64,000 nt of DNA from contig JBBHKE010003070.1 in NCBI GenBank assembly GCA_037447655.1, positions 1 through 64,000 of the forward strand. Direction: 5' to 3'. The notes below the pieces were generated by a model. The model had not been told where the DNA came from, did not search any database, and worked only from the letters and a program-made list of their open reading frames with translations. The number at the start of each line of letters is the position of its first letter. The stretch's first letter is position 1. Both the position numbers and the translations under genes were made by a program. The stretch comes from Zygnema cylindricum (taxonomy: Eukaryota > Streptophyta > Zygnematophyceae > Zygnematales > Zygnemataceae). Below are positions 11,823-23,736 of this stretch, piece after piece.

Positions 11823-12760
11823 TCAATAAGGGATGATCTGCATAAATCTTTTCTCTTCCGGGCCTTCCTCATCATCTAAGATTATAACTCCCTCTTCCAC
11901 ACTCCCCTCACTTCCCTTCTTTAATTCCATATGAGTGGTTCTACTATTAGCCTTGTCCATTTGGAATTTTTCTAACATGTTTCCAACGGCCTCCTTTTTA
12001 GTTAATCCTATTATTTTTCTATCTTTATCTCTCTCTACCTGATTTCCCAAAATATACCTTGCTTCTCCCATATCCTTTATCTCAAATCTTCCTTTTAGAT
12101 CATTTTTCAACTTATTTATTTTATCCAGAGAATTTCTTAAAACAAGCAAATCATCAACATAAATTGTAATAAAAATAATTCCTTCCTTATCTTCAAACAA
12201 ATAAATTGAGTGATCTGAGCTTATTTGAATATATCCCAAACCTATAAGAAACTCATCGAGTTTCTTGTTCCATTGGCAAGGCACCTGTTTCAACCCATAC
12301 AAAGATTTGATCAATCGGCATACCTTGTTTTCCTCCCCTTGCTCCACAAATCCTTCAGGCTGTCGCATGAAAATTTCCTCTTCCAACTCTCCATGTAGAA
12401 AAGCCGTCTTGATGTTCATCTGATGCACTTCCATGTCTTCTACTGCCACCATAGTCAGAAGTATCCGAACCAAAAGAAACCTGACGACCAGAGCAAAAGT
12501 CTCCTCGTAGTCAATTCCCTCTTTTTGGGTAAATCCCTTCGCCACTAACCGAGCGTTGTAGCGCTCAATGGTGTTATCTAGGTTGAGTTTCAGCTTAAAA
12601 ACCCACTTACATCCAATTGGCTTCCTGTGAAGAGGACAATCCATCAATTCCCATGTATTGGCAGCCATGATTGAGGACATCTCCTCATTAATGGTTGTCT
12701 TCCACCGATTTCTCTCAGGACAAGTCATTGTCTCATTATAAGTTTGAGGTTCATCAGGGT
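11823..12760 (-). pseudogene. Copia D reverse transcriptase
   Basis: An almost uninterrupted 301-codon frame with the Copia RT signature in order: NRWKTTINEEMSSIM, IGCKWVFKLKLN, DYEETFALVVRF, IKTAFLHGELEEEIFM, SLYGLKQVPCQWNKKLDEF and the catalytic YVDDLLVL. RT copies the element RNA into DNA. This is the best-preserved part of D. It is separated from the RNase H part by a frame change near 11,820 and from integrase by a disordered, stop-containing linker (about 12,760-13,300). Confidence 0.93.
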
Positions 12761-13249
12761 GAGACAGCTTGGTTACCTTATTGTTAACATGCCTCTCTTG
12801 CAGTCTTTTGTTGCATCTTCTTCCTCCCTCAAACTCGGTTGCCGGAATAGATAGCTCACTTCGATTCTTTCGAACAGTTTCAACTTATCCACTATCCCAT
12901 GATTCTGAGTCGATTTCCACCCAACTTCCGCTTCGGTTGTAGTTAATACTAGGGGTTTCACATTTGGGTCTTTCTCGATCTGATCTGTACCTACAAGATC
13001 ATCATCTTCTTAAAATCATGGATAGTTAGGAAGCTCAATGTCATCTGAATTTTCTGACCCAAATCTGATTCTGACTGTCTTTGTATGCTTAAAGGGATCT
13101 ATAGATTTTCTTTCATCCATAACCACTAGATGCTTCACGAGGATAATATCCTCTCTTTTGAGATCATAGACTCTATATCCTTTTACATCTTCATCATATC
13201 CTAGTAGATAACTTAGTTTTCTTTTTGGATCTAACTTCTAGTTTGACCA

Positions 13250-14505
13250 ATCTGTGTCTAAACTGAACACTTGACTACCGAAAACCTTTAAGTGTGAAAC
13301 ATTTGGTTTTCGGCGTGTTCATCTCTCATAAGGTGTTTGGCCTTTTACTGCCAAAGTAAGAACTCTATTTTTGAGATAATTTGCACAGTTCATTGATTCA
13401 GCCCAAAACTTCTTTCCTATCTTCTTATCTGACAGCATACTCCTAGCACTATCACTTAGTGTTCTATTTAATCTTTCAGCTACACCATTCTGCTCAGGAT
13501 TTTCAAAAACTGTCTTTTGATGTTGCACTACATCTTCTCTCAAAAAATCCTCAAACTGGTAAGATGTATACTCTCCACCATTTTCACTCCTTACTCTTTG
13601 ATTGGGGTTTCTAGGAGTTTTTCACCCCATGCATTATGTTGTCTAAAACATTCTTGAGCCTCTGACTTATTTTTCAAAAAACACACCTTGGAATATCGAA
13701 ACCTATCATTGGTGATAGTCATCATAAATCTCTTCCCTCTGGATGAGGGCACTGTGGCTTGCCCCCAAATATCTATGTGTACTAAATCTAGAATATTTTC
13801 TCCCTTTTAGGTGGCACTTTTTTTGAAGGGTAACCTGTGTGCTTTACCTTGAGCACATTCACTATAATCACTTAGATTCTCACTCTCACCGAATTGAATC
13901 CGTTTAACTACTCCCATCTTTTTCATCTTTCTTAACTTATCTAGATTCACATGCTCAAGCCTCTTATGCTACAACATTATATCATGAACACTAGCATAAT
14001 AATTTTTCTTCTTTTCATTGCTTAAAATCAGCCTAAACATCCCTTGGCTACCTATTTTAGTAGTGAAATAAACTTCTTCCACAAAACAATCTGTAAAGAC
14101 TCTTTTCCTAGTGCTAGTATCAAAACCTTTACCATCTAATACAAATGTAGAGATGAGGTTTTTGTTCAGCTTCTGAATAAACAATACATCGGAGAATGTA
14201 AGTATGGATAACTTTCCTTCTACTAACACTTTCAGATCTACGGATCCTACAAGAGTAGTGACTATCCTCTTATCGCTGTACTCTATCTCTACGGTGGGAA
14301 TCTTTTTTATCTTAGTGATTAGGTGTTTATCCTTACACATGTGAATGGAGGCACGTGAATCTACAATGCAACTTGCTTCACCTTTTAATCCACTGAAAAG
14401 CACATTTATGTTTTCGTGGAATTTGGACCTCGTTTTTTGCTTCCAACTCCTCATCCAATAGGAGCTTATTGTTCTCGTCCTCGGATTCTGCCTCATGAAC
14501 ATGTG
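13250..14505 (-). pseudogene. Copia D protease and integrase region
   Basis: Begins with the aspartic protease, where the DSGAS active-site motif is degraded to VDSRAS, followed by IHMCKDKHL. Next comes the pre-integrase zinc-finger region, then the integrase core ending with PEQNGVAERLNRTLSD, which carries the catalytic Glu, and KFWAESMNCANYLKNRV. Several stops and frameshifts lie between 13,550 and 13,970. The protease cleaves Gag-Pol and the integrase inserts the cDNA; neither is functional here. Confidence 0.88.
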
Positions 14506-15519
14506 TCACAAGGGCTTTTTTCTTTCGTCTCGGGGGTCTATTCGTCTGCCCTCCTTTAACCGCAGCTTGTTTAACTTAGTGCACTCTGCCATATAGTGCC
14601 CTGGTTTCTTACAAAAGTGGCACAAACCCTTGGGAGCCCTTCGTCCGAACTCGTCGGTCTCATTTTTCTGCCCCTCCCTTCCATAATATCCGACCTGTTT
14701 CTTGGAATCATTTTTCCTCCTATCGGTCCCTATTGCCAAAGCTTGCCCACTTTTTCCTCCCCTTTTAATCTCAATCGTATTCTCCCAAACAAGAATCATC
14801 CCTACCACTGAATTCCATATCCACCTTGAGTCTGGCAAGTCGTGCACACAGTTGACTATGTTGCCGAACTCATCTAGTAACTTCATGAGCAATCAATTAA
14901 CCTTCATCTTTTCAGTTTTAACTTGTCCAACACTCTCTCGCTCATGGAAAAGTCTTGCGAGCAAATTACAAAAATCCAACATCTTCACCCCCTTGTATAC
15001 ATTAGCGTCAATTTTGTGACAAGCGAACTGCTGTTGCTGAATAGTACCACTTCGGTACATCTTTATGAGAGCCACCCAAAGATCGCATGCCCTCTCTACT
15101 TGCCAATGAGGAGATGGAAGCCCTTGAGTAAGATGGCGGAGGATGAAGTGCTTTGCCGCTATATTGTTGTAGTCCTAGGTATCAGTATCATTCTCCTCGT
15201 TCCTTTGAATAGGTGACATGAATGCCAAACCGGTTGCTATTGGTGTGACCGTCTCCTTCTGCTCTCTTTTGTCCACCACCTCCCATTCCTTTGTTTCCTC
15301 CGTTGGAGATGGATCTGCATCTGTGGTGAATGTGCTTCCTGTAAACCTTCGAAGGATCCCAAGACTAGATGGACGCCTCAGAGGTCCACTCACTATTCCC
15401 CAAAACCGTTTCTCACATATAAGTCCTATCATCATACTTTCCCATTATATGATTCCAGTTCCATTGAAGATGGGCACCCTAGAGGGTAGGCCCATAACTT
15501 GTAACTCTAAGACCTCCAT
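14506..15519 (-). pseudogene. Copia D gag, starting inside the 5' LTR
   Basis: The first ATG in frame is at 15519-15517, still inside the LTR, with a stop codon just upstream in frame. Translation reads MEVLELQ across the LTR end, then VMGLP through the primer site, then SRVPIFNGT, the usual Copia Gag start. After interruptions it reaches a CCHC zinc knuckle, CHFCKKPGHYMAEC, and a Lys/Arg-rich end. Gag forms the virus-like particle and binds the genomic RNA. Stops and frameshifts near 15,450, 15,150 and 14,893 make it a pseudogene. The start inside the LTR recurs in B, C, E and (from its 3' LTR) F. Confidence 0.8.
15485..15499 (-). other. Half-tRNA primer binding site of Copia D
   Basis: Immediately after the LTR end the minus strand reads AGTTATGGGCCTACC. 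This matches 13 of 15 bases of GGTTATGGGCCCACC, the complement of the anticodon stem-loop region of plant initiator tRNA-Met. There is no TGG-starting site complementary to a tRNA 3' end. Confidence 0.8.
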
Positions 15520-16535
15520 AGGTCCTTAGAGTAGGCAGCTCACACGAAGCCTCTAGGATAATCTGACCCCTTTGTGTTTCAGCAAGAATAGCTGCCACCT
15601 TGGCAAACAAAAACTTTGACCACCTTCACCCGTGTGAAGGCAAGACTCCCCTGAGTTGATAGCAAAAATAATCTCTAAATTTGCTCCCTGGGTAGTAAGT
15701 TACGGTGGGTCAAAGTTGACCTTTTGTACAAAAGCTCTCTTGGAGAGAGGGTCCTATCTACCAATTTTTTCTAAGTCCTATCTCTCTCTAAAACTCTATC
15801 TACAGACGTACGGCACCAATCAGAATACTGAGTCGTAGAAAAAGGTACAAGTGCCGATGTACTTTTTGTACCGACATTGTACGACATGGCCAAAATGTTG
15901 ACACATGTCACATCTGGATTCGTTCTTGTTATTCCTGGAGATGCCGCAATCGAATGTGGTTGTGCCACGTGTCATTCGATAGGGGGATGATCGCAAACCG
16001 CCAACATCGTATTCCACGATCTAAGCTTTCTTTGCCATCGTCTGATCGAAACCAAGTTTCAATCTTAACCGTCATAAATACTTGCGCGGTATTTATTTCA
16101 CACTTGAAACAAATTCGAGATATTCGTTTCAAGATGTTTTGTATCCCGTACAATACAAAGAGTATGTATGTCCTAATATTATGTTAAATGAAATAGTCTA
16201 CGTGTAAACATTTATATAGTTATCAAACCTTATATCACGTAACACTGGTTTTAGACTAATTGGATAAAACTACTGGCTAACGACGTCTTTGACGGACAGC
16301 AGGTACTACGTTCAAATCATGGGTCCGTCAAGTACCATTTTGGTAAATCTACCAATCTACTATCTTCTCCCTCTGGATAGCATAGGCAGCCATGGCTCTT
16401 GCTCCCTCTCCAACTTTTAGTGACTGCGACAAGTGTGGGAGCTGAAGAGAGGAGTTAGAGGCAGACTGCCTTTGCTATTTTTTGCATTTTATCTTTTACA
16501 AAACCTAGAAAATACTAAAAGAACCTTTAAATACA
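15500..16535 (-). repeat. 5' LTR of Copia D
   Basis: About 1,036 bp. On the minus strand it starts TGTATTTAAAGG and ends GAGTTACA. It contains the CTCTC/GAGAG palindrome near 15,738-15,752 and the GTACA-rich block shared with E and F, and holds the first six codons of gag. Confidence 0.9.
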
Positions 16536-16540
16536 CAGTG
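16536..16540. repeat. TSD of Copia D, right copy (CAGTG)
   Basis: A perfect match to 10098-10102. Confidence 0.9.
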
Positions 16541-16879
16541 AAGAAAGGTACAAAATGTTGTTCTATCCCCTTTGTCATCTTGTTTACTATTTAGTAGATA
16601 ATATTGGGTGTTGAATGCAAAATGACCCACGAACAACTTTTGCGAATTTACCAAACTGAAAAATTCAAGTGAAATGTCAAATAGAGATGGTGCTTTACCG
16701 TGTTGCCATGGGGAACTCACCCATCTTTGTTGAGGAGATGTTTGGAGAAAGTAGTCACGATGTTTGGAGTAAGTAGTCACGGTTTTAAAAAAGTAAAATA
16801 TTGTAAAGCAGTGTGGGAGATTATTACACTACGATTAATTAAATGGCCTATCGTTTCAAAGTTTGACGTACTTGTATAG
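16541..16879 (+). pseudogene. PIF/Harbinger transposase, middle fragment
   Basis: Lies between D and E. Readable pieces, in more than one frame, are VKCQIEMVLYRVAMGNSP followed by IFVEEMFG. They correspond to the conserved 'ALYRLATGNSYRTxxxLFG' helix-turn-helix segment. Near the right end, KAVWEII...IKWPIVSKFD corresponds to the 'VWxxLxxxYIKWP' segment that precedes the first catalytic Asp. It continues at 29,647 after E is removed. Stops and a frameshift show long decay. Confidence 0.7.
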
Positions 16880-17837
16880 TATAACAATGTGGCCTCAATT
16901 AACACAAAGTGTTTACAACTTACTACTGGCCTCAGGGTAACATTTGCAATTTTCTCTTCCTCGCAGAATAAGTGCCACCGTCGCACACAAATATTTAGAC
17001 CACCCTCACCCGTGTGAAGGCCCTACTTTCTTGAGCCGAACAATTTTTTTTTTTGTTGAATTTGCTCCCCTGAGCAGTTTATACTGGCTGGCCAAAGATG
17101 GTCTATTTATACAAAAGGTCTCTCAAAGAGAGGCGCCTCAAAAACACTAAGTACCTAATCTTCCTACTCATCACTACCTACTACTAAACCCTAGACCTAT
17201 AAGAAGACTATATAGTACAAGAAGGTACACTAGTAGATGTACTTTTTGTACGACCATTCTACAGCATGGCCTCCGAGGTGACGCAAGTCAGCTCGGGAGC
17301 CATGGTTCCACCTCCCATCTGTTTGGTGTCGAATTATATGGTGCCACGTGGCATTGCGTGATGTTGTCTCCAAATAACCGCCAAAATTCCATTCCGGGTT
17401 GGCGGCGGCAACGACAACAGTCCGATTAATGTTTTTAAATAGCTAGATTTGCGTCTCTGCATTCCCTCTGTTTACATGCGCGTCTTCGCCAATTTGTTTA
17501 GTTAAATGGATTTGCCGTTGCGTTAATCTTTAAATATATATCGCACCCCATGCATGTAACAATTCTTCTACGAGTGGATTGATAAGGCAAACGACTGTTT
17601 AATCGGTAACGACTTTGTATGACCAGTATCTAATGCAAGTCAAGTCACATGTCTTTTTGGTAGAAGCAAAACTACATGTTTCCTCAGTTTGTCTTTTTGT
17701 CTGCTTGCAAGCAGCCATTGCAGTGTGTCTTTTTGGCTGCTTGAAAGAAGCCATTGCTGTCTAAGTCTTAGTGACTGCAACAAGTATTAGACTTAGAGTT
17801 CCGTCTAGAAGATATAACTAGAAAATCCTTTTCAACA
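16880..17837 (-). repeat. 3' LTR of Copia E
   Basis: 958 bp. On the minus strand it starts TGTTGAAAAGG. A TATA box (TATAAATA, 17104-17111) lies a few bases downstream, in element orientation, of the palindrome CTCTCAAAGAGAG (17120-17132). A GTACA-rich inverted-repeat block lies near 17,215-17,255. The outer minus-strand sequence next to it is a polypurine tract ending ACGAGAG. Confidence 0.88.
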
Positions 17838-17864
17838 CTCTCGTTATTTTCTAGTCTATCTTTT

Positions 17865-18340
17865 CTTTTAAGCCACAATATTCCCTGCAAAATATCAATT
17901 TCGGAGATGGAACAAGTTTTGTCATCTTATCTGCTATCATTTCCCCAGTCAACCTATATTCCAATTTTATAAAAATACTCTCAACTTTTTTGTATTACAA
18001 AGCTCAATCTTACATCCATATGCTTTGCCTGAAAGTGATGTTTAGGATTGGCTCCAATAGCAATTGCAGCCTAGTTATCATAGAATACATTTATGAACAC
18101 CACATTTTATAAATCTAAGTTCTTGATGCAATGGTTTTACCCACATTAATTCCTTTACAGCAGAGAAAAATGCCATGTACTTTGCATCTATTGTGGATTG
18201 AACAACGACCTTTTGTTGTTTGTTGCTGCAACAACATGCCCCAGATCCCACTTGCAATATATAAAAGAGGTAACTTTTCTGGTTGGCACATCTCCATAAC
18301 TTACATCACTCCAAGTGGTGATATGTCAATATTATCCCTA
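17865..18340 (-). pseudogene. Copia E RNase H remnant
   Basis: Broken frames still show the AQSTIDAKYMAF-like, N-Q/A-rich and KAKHMDVRLSF-like signatures of the Copia RNase H C-terminus, running antisense to the plus strand. A short insertion of glutamine/lysine-type codons (QQQTTKG) disrupts the SWSSKLQK-type segment. Non-functional. Confidence 0.7.
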
Positions 18341-19440
18341 GCCATTTGCAGCCATAACTCCCAAGTTTCCACCATATACCTCATAACCCTTTTGGTTACC
18401 TCCCAGTCTTTCCTACAAATGTTATTAAGGTTCATGTTAAGACTTCCACAACTGCAATTATGTCTGGTTTGGTAGAGTTCATAAAATAAATCAGATTGCA
18501 AATAGTTTGTGTATAAGGGATATTGGGGATATTGTTCATGCAAACAGTTTGTCTATAAGGGATATTGTTCATGAACTCTCTCTTTTCTGGACCTACCTGA
18601 TCTTCAATAATAACAATTTTTATTCTAGACTCCCCTTATTTAATTTCTTCAAATTCATTAGAGTAGAGCAACTGTTGGCTTTCTCCATCTAATGTTTTTT
18701 AAGCATGTTCCCTATGGCTTCTTTCTGTGTCAACTTTATAATCATTATTTCTCTATCCCTCCCTATCAGAATTTCTAAAATATACTTAGCCTTGGTAAGG
18801 TCTTTCCTAGCAAATCGACTTCTCAGGTCATTTTCAACTTATTTATTTTCTATAATGATTTACTCAATACCAATAAATCATCAACATAAATAGTAATGAA
18901 AAAAACTCCATCCTCGTCTTTATACAAGTATATAGAGTGGTCCAAGCTAATTATGACATACCCGAAATTGGTCAAAAATTCGTCCAACTTCTTGATCCAT
19001 TGTCTTAGAGCCTGTTTCAGTTTGAACAATAATTTTATCAGCTTGCACACTTTACTCTCCTCTCATTCCTCCACAAACCCCTTTCGTTGCCTCATGAAAA
19101 TTTATTCCTCTAGTTTTCCATAGAGGAAGGTTGTTTTTATGTCTATATGGTGTATCTCTATGTTTTCCTATGTCGCCAAAGTGAGCAAAATTATGACCGA
19201 GGGAAATCTCACAGGTAGAGCAAAGGTCTCCTCATAGTCAATCCCCTCTTTCAGAGTATACCCTTTAGCCACTAATATGGCCTCATACCTCTAAATGGTC
19301 TTTTCAGGATTGAGTTTGAGTTTGAAGACTCACTTACATCCGATTGGTTTTTTGTCTATTGGACATACATCAACTCCTAGTTATTTGCCTCCATGATTGA
19401 GGCCATCTCCTCATTAATAGTTGTCACCCATCTGTTGCTT
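18341..19440 (-). pseudogene. Copia E reverse transcriptase remnant
   Basis: The frame at 18850-19050 carries LIKLLFKLKQALRQWIKKLDEF and the catalytic YVDDLLVLSKSL. Further out are RWVTTINEEMASIM (near 19,400) and the RT/RNase H connection near 18,300-18,540. Numerous stops. Homologous to D at 11,823-12,760. Confidence 0.85.
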
Positions 19441-21385
19441 TTTGAGCTGTTTATCGCCTCTAGGTATGTTTGCGGCTCGTTAGGGTGAGACAGCTTGGTG
19501 ACCTTCTTGTTGAGCTGCCTTTTTTGAATCCTCTCATTGCTCCTTCTACCTCCCTCAAAATCCGCAATTGCTATAGAGGGCATCTTTGGATTTCTTCTTT
19601 CCTTCTCTTCTTCTCCCCTATCCGTGAGATCTCTCATTCATCTCCTTTTTTTATTTCTGTCAGAAAAAACATCTTTAGAAATGCGTTTTTTTTCTTTTGA
19701 AATCTGAACTAAATCTAGTTAAACTAGTTGAATTGTCTCCATGAAGGATCTTTTGTATTATTTTCTAGATCACTTTCAATTTTTTTTTTTTTCATTTTGG
19801 TATATTTGAAGAGATCTACAAATTTTCCCTCATCCATCACTAGAAGGTGCTTTACCATAATTATGTCTTTCTTCTCAAGATCATATACTTTATACCCCTT
19901 TACATCATCATAATATTTTATTAGATACGTGGGCTTCCCTCTTGCATCTAATTTCTAGTTTACCTTGTTATTATGTAGACTGTACATTTGACCACCAAAG
20001 ACCTTTAAATGACCACCAAAGACCTTTAAATGAGACAAATGTGGTTTTCTACCTGTCCATCTCTCATATGGTGTCTGGTTTTTAACAACTGATGGCAGCA
20101 CTCACTCTGTTTTTGTGATAATTTGTTTTTGTGATAATTTGTACAATTTATAGCTTCAGACCATAAACATCTTCCTATTTTTTTCTCATTTAGCATATAC
20201 CTTGCATTGTCACCAAGAATTCTGTCACCAAGAATTCTATTTAACCTTTCAACCACTCCATTGTGTTATGGGTTATTTGGAAAAGTTTTTTGGTGCTCTT
20301 TTGTTCTCAAATAGTTCTCAAACTGATTTGATGTATATTCTCCTCCATTATCACTTTTTATTCTCTTTATAGGGGTTCTGTGTAATCTTTCACTCCACGC
20401 CTTATATTTTGTAAAGCGATCGACAGCCTAAGATTTATATGTAATAAAGTATACTTTAAATATCTGGACCTGTCATCTGTAATAGTTAACATATACCTTT
20501 TCCCTCCAGGTGATAAAAATCTAAGTGGCTCCCATATCTGTAATAGTTAACATATACCTTTTCCCTCCAGGTGATGGAACTCTAAGTGGCTCCCATATGT
20601 AGTGTGAACTAAGTCTAATACATCCCCTCCCCTATAGGTGGCAAATTTAGGAAAAGATAGTTTGTGTATCTTTCCTTGGGCACATCCAATAGAATCACCT
20701 AGAATCTCATCATCCCCAAACTTCATTCCATCTATCACTTTTTTTTTCATTTTTATTAATCTTTCTAAATTCACATGCTGAAGTATTTTATGCCATATCA
20801 ACATTTCATTTACACAAGCATACAAAAGCCCATTTTTTCCATTACTAAAGATCAGTTTGAACATTCTCTGACTTCCCTTCATAGCTGTAAAATAGACACT
20901 ACTATCAAAGCTAGCAAGAAAGACTCCTTTTTTGGTGTTTTCTCAAAACCTTCATTATCTAGTACAAAGATGGATATAACATTTTTGTTAAGCTAAGGTA
21001 TGTAGAGAAAATGTGACAGAGTGATTGTCGACACTTGTCCCTCTACCTTAACTTTTACATCTACAGATCCCACTAAGCTAGTGGTCACAACTCTCCCATC
21101 TGTATACTTTATCTAAAGTGATGGGATGTTCCTAAGTTTGGTAAATCATCTCTTATCTCTGCACATACGCATGGAAGCACCAGATTCTATAATCCATCCA
21201 TCCTCAAGAGACTCTTTCAAACCTTCGAAGGCACATTTTTGCTTTCTTGGAATCTTAGATCAGTCTCTTATTTTTCTCCAGCTGTTTGTTTAGGAAAAGG
21301 TCTCCTACCTCCTCATCGAGCTCTTCCATCTCATCCTCTTGCACTTCTGTTGCCACAAGAGCCTTTTTCTTTCCTCCCAGATTTA
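19441..21385 (-). pseudogene. Copia E protease-integrase remnant
   Basis: The protease motif near 21,180 reads GWIIESGASMRMC (catalytic Asp changed to Glu). The pre-integrase finger includes GCAQGKIHKLSFPK near 20,660. The integrase end reads VERLNRILGD and SEAINCTNYHKN near 20,200. Several short local duplications, such as ILGDRILGD and the doubled block near 20,470-20,580, are peculiar to this copy. Inactive. Confidence 0.8.
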
Positions 21386-22275
21386 GATTTCCTTAACAAT
21401 CCTCTTTCCTAAGTTATGGGAATCAGTTGCAGTCAGCCATTGTTCAGGCATGTTCAGGCTTTTTGCAGAAATGACACACTCCTTTGAGAGGATCCTTTGC
21501 TGATCCATCCGTAGTATTCTTTCGTACTTGGATCATTTCTAATACTGAAGTCCAAATTCATCTGTCATATGGCAAATCTTGAACTTTGTACACAATATTT
21601 TCATACTTGTTCGGCAGTTTCATGTTCACAGTATTCGCCTTCTTCTTCTGTGTTTCCTCCCTTCCTGCACTTTGAAGCTCCATTAACAGCCCAACTTGGA
21701 AAAGCAAAAGTCTCACATCTTTCCTCCTTTATATACATAAGCTTTTAACAACTGATGTGCAAATTGTTGTTGCAGAATAGTTTCACTTCTGTATATTTTG
21801 ACAAGAGAGTCCCATAGATCCGCAGATACAGTGACATTGAGGAGGGGAATAACATCTGGTTCAATGTTATGTTGGAGAATGAAATGTTTTGCAACCATTT
21901 TTTTTATTCGTAGGAGTTAGCATACATTTCTTCTATTTTTTGTTTAGTTGATGCAAAAACATGTTTTGTAGCTATTGGTGTTGACTTTTCTTTTCCTTTT
22001 TCTACGATGATGCTTTCCCCATCATCATCTTCCTCCCACGTGGTTACTCTAGTTGTTTCTGATCCTTTTGGAAAACGAATTCCTCCAAAACCTAGTGGCA
22101 CTCCATGACTTGATGAAGGATGCCTCACATGTCCGCATACAATCCCCCATAAGTGTTTTTCGAAGAGAGCTCCTTGCATCATTGTATCCCTCTAGATTAA
22201 TCTTGTTCCACCAAAAATGGGCACCGTAGAGGGTGGGCCTATAATTAGTAACACTGTGGCCTCTATTTGTAACAT
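21386..22275 (-). pseudogene. Copia E gag, starting inside the LTR
   Basis: An ATG at 22275-22273 inside the LTR opens the frame MLQIEATVLLIIGPPSTVPIFGG across the LTR end and primer site; the rest is broken by stops. Later pieces show the Copia Gag N-terminal helices (ALFEKHLWGIVCGHV) and a zinc knuckle CHFCKKPEH...MADC near 21,450. The in-frame start is the same arrangement as in D. Confidence 0.75.
22232..22246 (-). other. Half-tRNA primer binding site of Copia E
   Basis: The minus strand reads AATTATAGGCCCACC directly after the LTR, 12 of 15 bases identical to the complement of the initiator tRNA-Met anticodon region. Confidence 0.7.
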
Positions 22276-22699
22276 TGTGGCCTCCATTAGCACACACTCT
22301 TTGTGGCCTCCATTAGCACTCAATGTTTAGAGCTTACTACAAACCTCTAAGAAAATATTTGCCCTTTTATCTTCGTCGCTAAAATAAGTGCCACCCTAGC
22401 ACACAAACATTCAAACCACCCTCACCTCGTGAGGGCCCAACTCTTTTTAACTAAACGTCAAAAGAATTTTTGAATTTACTCCTAGCCTAAGATGGCCTAT
22501 TTATACAAAAGGTCTCTCAAAGAGAGGCGCCTCAAAAACATTAAGTACCTAATCTTCCTACTCACAACCACCAAATACTAAATCCCAAACCTATTAGAAG
22601 ATTTTATAGTACAAGAAGGTACACTAGCGGATGTACTTTTTGTACGGCCATTGTACGACATGGCCTTCCTAGTGACCCATGACTCTAAAGACATGGTTT
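22247..22699 (-). repeat. 5' LTR of Copia E, gag-proximal half
   Basis: Homologous to 16880-17305. It holds the LTR end, the gag ATG, a TATA box (22498-22505) and the palindrome CTCTCAAAGAGAG (22514-22526). It stops at the F insertion; the remainder is at 29158-29641. Confidence 0.85.
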
Positions 22700-23721
22700 T
22701 GTTGAAAAAGGTATTTAATCAGCTATCTCTTTAGTCTATAGTCTTACTATAGCCCTCATACTTGACGTAGGCAATGAGGACTGGCAAACATATATGGCTG
22801 CCACATGTAGATAGAGAGACATGCTAAATGAACAAAAGAGAAAACCCTCTGCAAAAGATAGGCGGTCAAGTCTAAGATAGATAGACGGTCAAGTCTAGGA
22901 TTTGATCATATGACCTTTTGTATGATTGCCGTACGGCATAGCCATTTGCCTTATCTATTAGGTCCTGATAAAACGTTATATATATGAGGTACGGCATCCA
23001 TTTAAACTTGGACAACGCGATATGTTTCATTAAACAACCTACAGGATAAATTGAGCATGTAAATGAACTAGACCGCACGAAATTCGTACCGCACGGAATT
23101 AATGAAATAACATTTCATTTTGACAGACGAAATCAAATGTCAATCTTATATCAAAAACCTCACAGCAGAGCTGATATACCGGAGTAGACATTTGATTTTT
23201 TGCGGAGCTAATGTTCGCCAATGACACGTGGCAGGCCATGAGTGGATAATAGATATTGAGGGAGGAGCAACTATGGTTTAAGAACAGACGGGCGTTAGCG
23301 GGACGGCCATGCTGTACCATGGCAGTACAAAAAGTACAACAACACTTGTACCTTCTTCTACCTTACAGTCTTCTGATTGGTCAAGTACACTAGTAGTAGG
23401 AGGTTTAGAGAGGGAGTTTAAGACTTAGAATTTTTGAGGCATCTCTCTCAGAGAGACCTTTTGTATTTATAGGCCATCTTTGGCCAGCCATAACTTAATG
23501 CTCAGAGGAGCAGTTTCAGCGATTCTTTTTCTGCGCACTCAAAGGAGCGATTATTTTTCTGCGCACTCAAGGGAGTCCAGGCAAAACAAAGGTATAGTCA
23601 ATTAGTGATTTTTCGTGCCAAGGTGGCACTTATTCAGTGGGAAATAAAAAGGGCAAATATTATCCTAGAGGTTTCATATAAGCTAAACATTCTTTGGACC
23701 AATAGAGGTCACAAAATAACA
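22700..23721 (+). repeat. 5' LTR of Copia F
   Basis: 1,022 bp, TGTTGAAAAAGG...AAATAACA. It contains the CTCTC/GAGAG palindrome at 23,442-23,456 and TATTTATA at 23,464-23,471. A GTACAAAAAGTACA-type inverted repeat lies near 23,325-23,345. Confidence 0.9.
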
Positions 23722-23736
23722 ATTTATAGGCCCACC
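23722..23736 (+). other. Half-tRNA primer binding site of Copia F
   Basis: ATTTATAGGCCCACC directly follows the LTR, 12 of 15 bases identical to the complement of the initiator tRNA-Met anticodon region. Confidence 0.7.

Larger units (their letters stand above)
10103..16535 (-). mobile_element. Copia LTR retrotransposon D, inserted in the Harbinger transposase
   Basis: A complete but decayed Ty1/copia element on the minus strand: 5' LTR 15500-16535, primer site 15485-15499, gag, protease, integrase, reverse transcriptase, RNase H, 3' LTR 10103-11168. It is flanked by a perfect 5-bp target duplication CAGTG. Domain order PR-IN-RT-RH identifies Copia rather than Gypsy. The reading frames are broken by stops and frameshifts and the LTRs differ at many sites, so this is an old, inactive copy. 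It shares LTR motifs and protein sequence with E and F and forms one family with them. Confidence 0.93.

Noticed and set aside
18131-18475. Plus-strand open frame antisense to Copia E RNase H
   Set aside because: It is a shadow of the decayed minus-strand RNase H and RT frames and carries no domain of its own. The same holds for the other open frames antisense to the Copia bodies.
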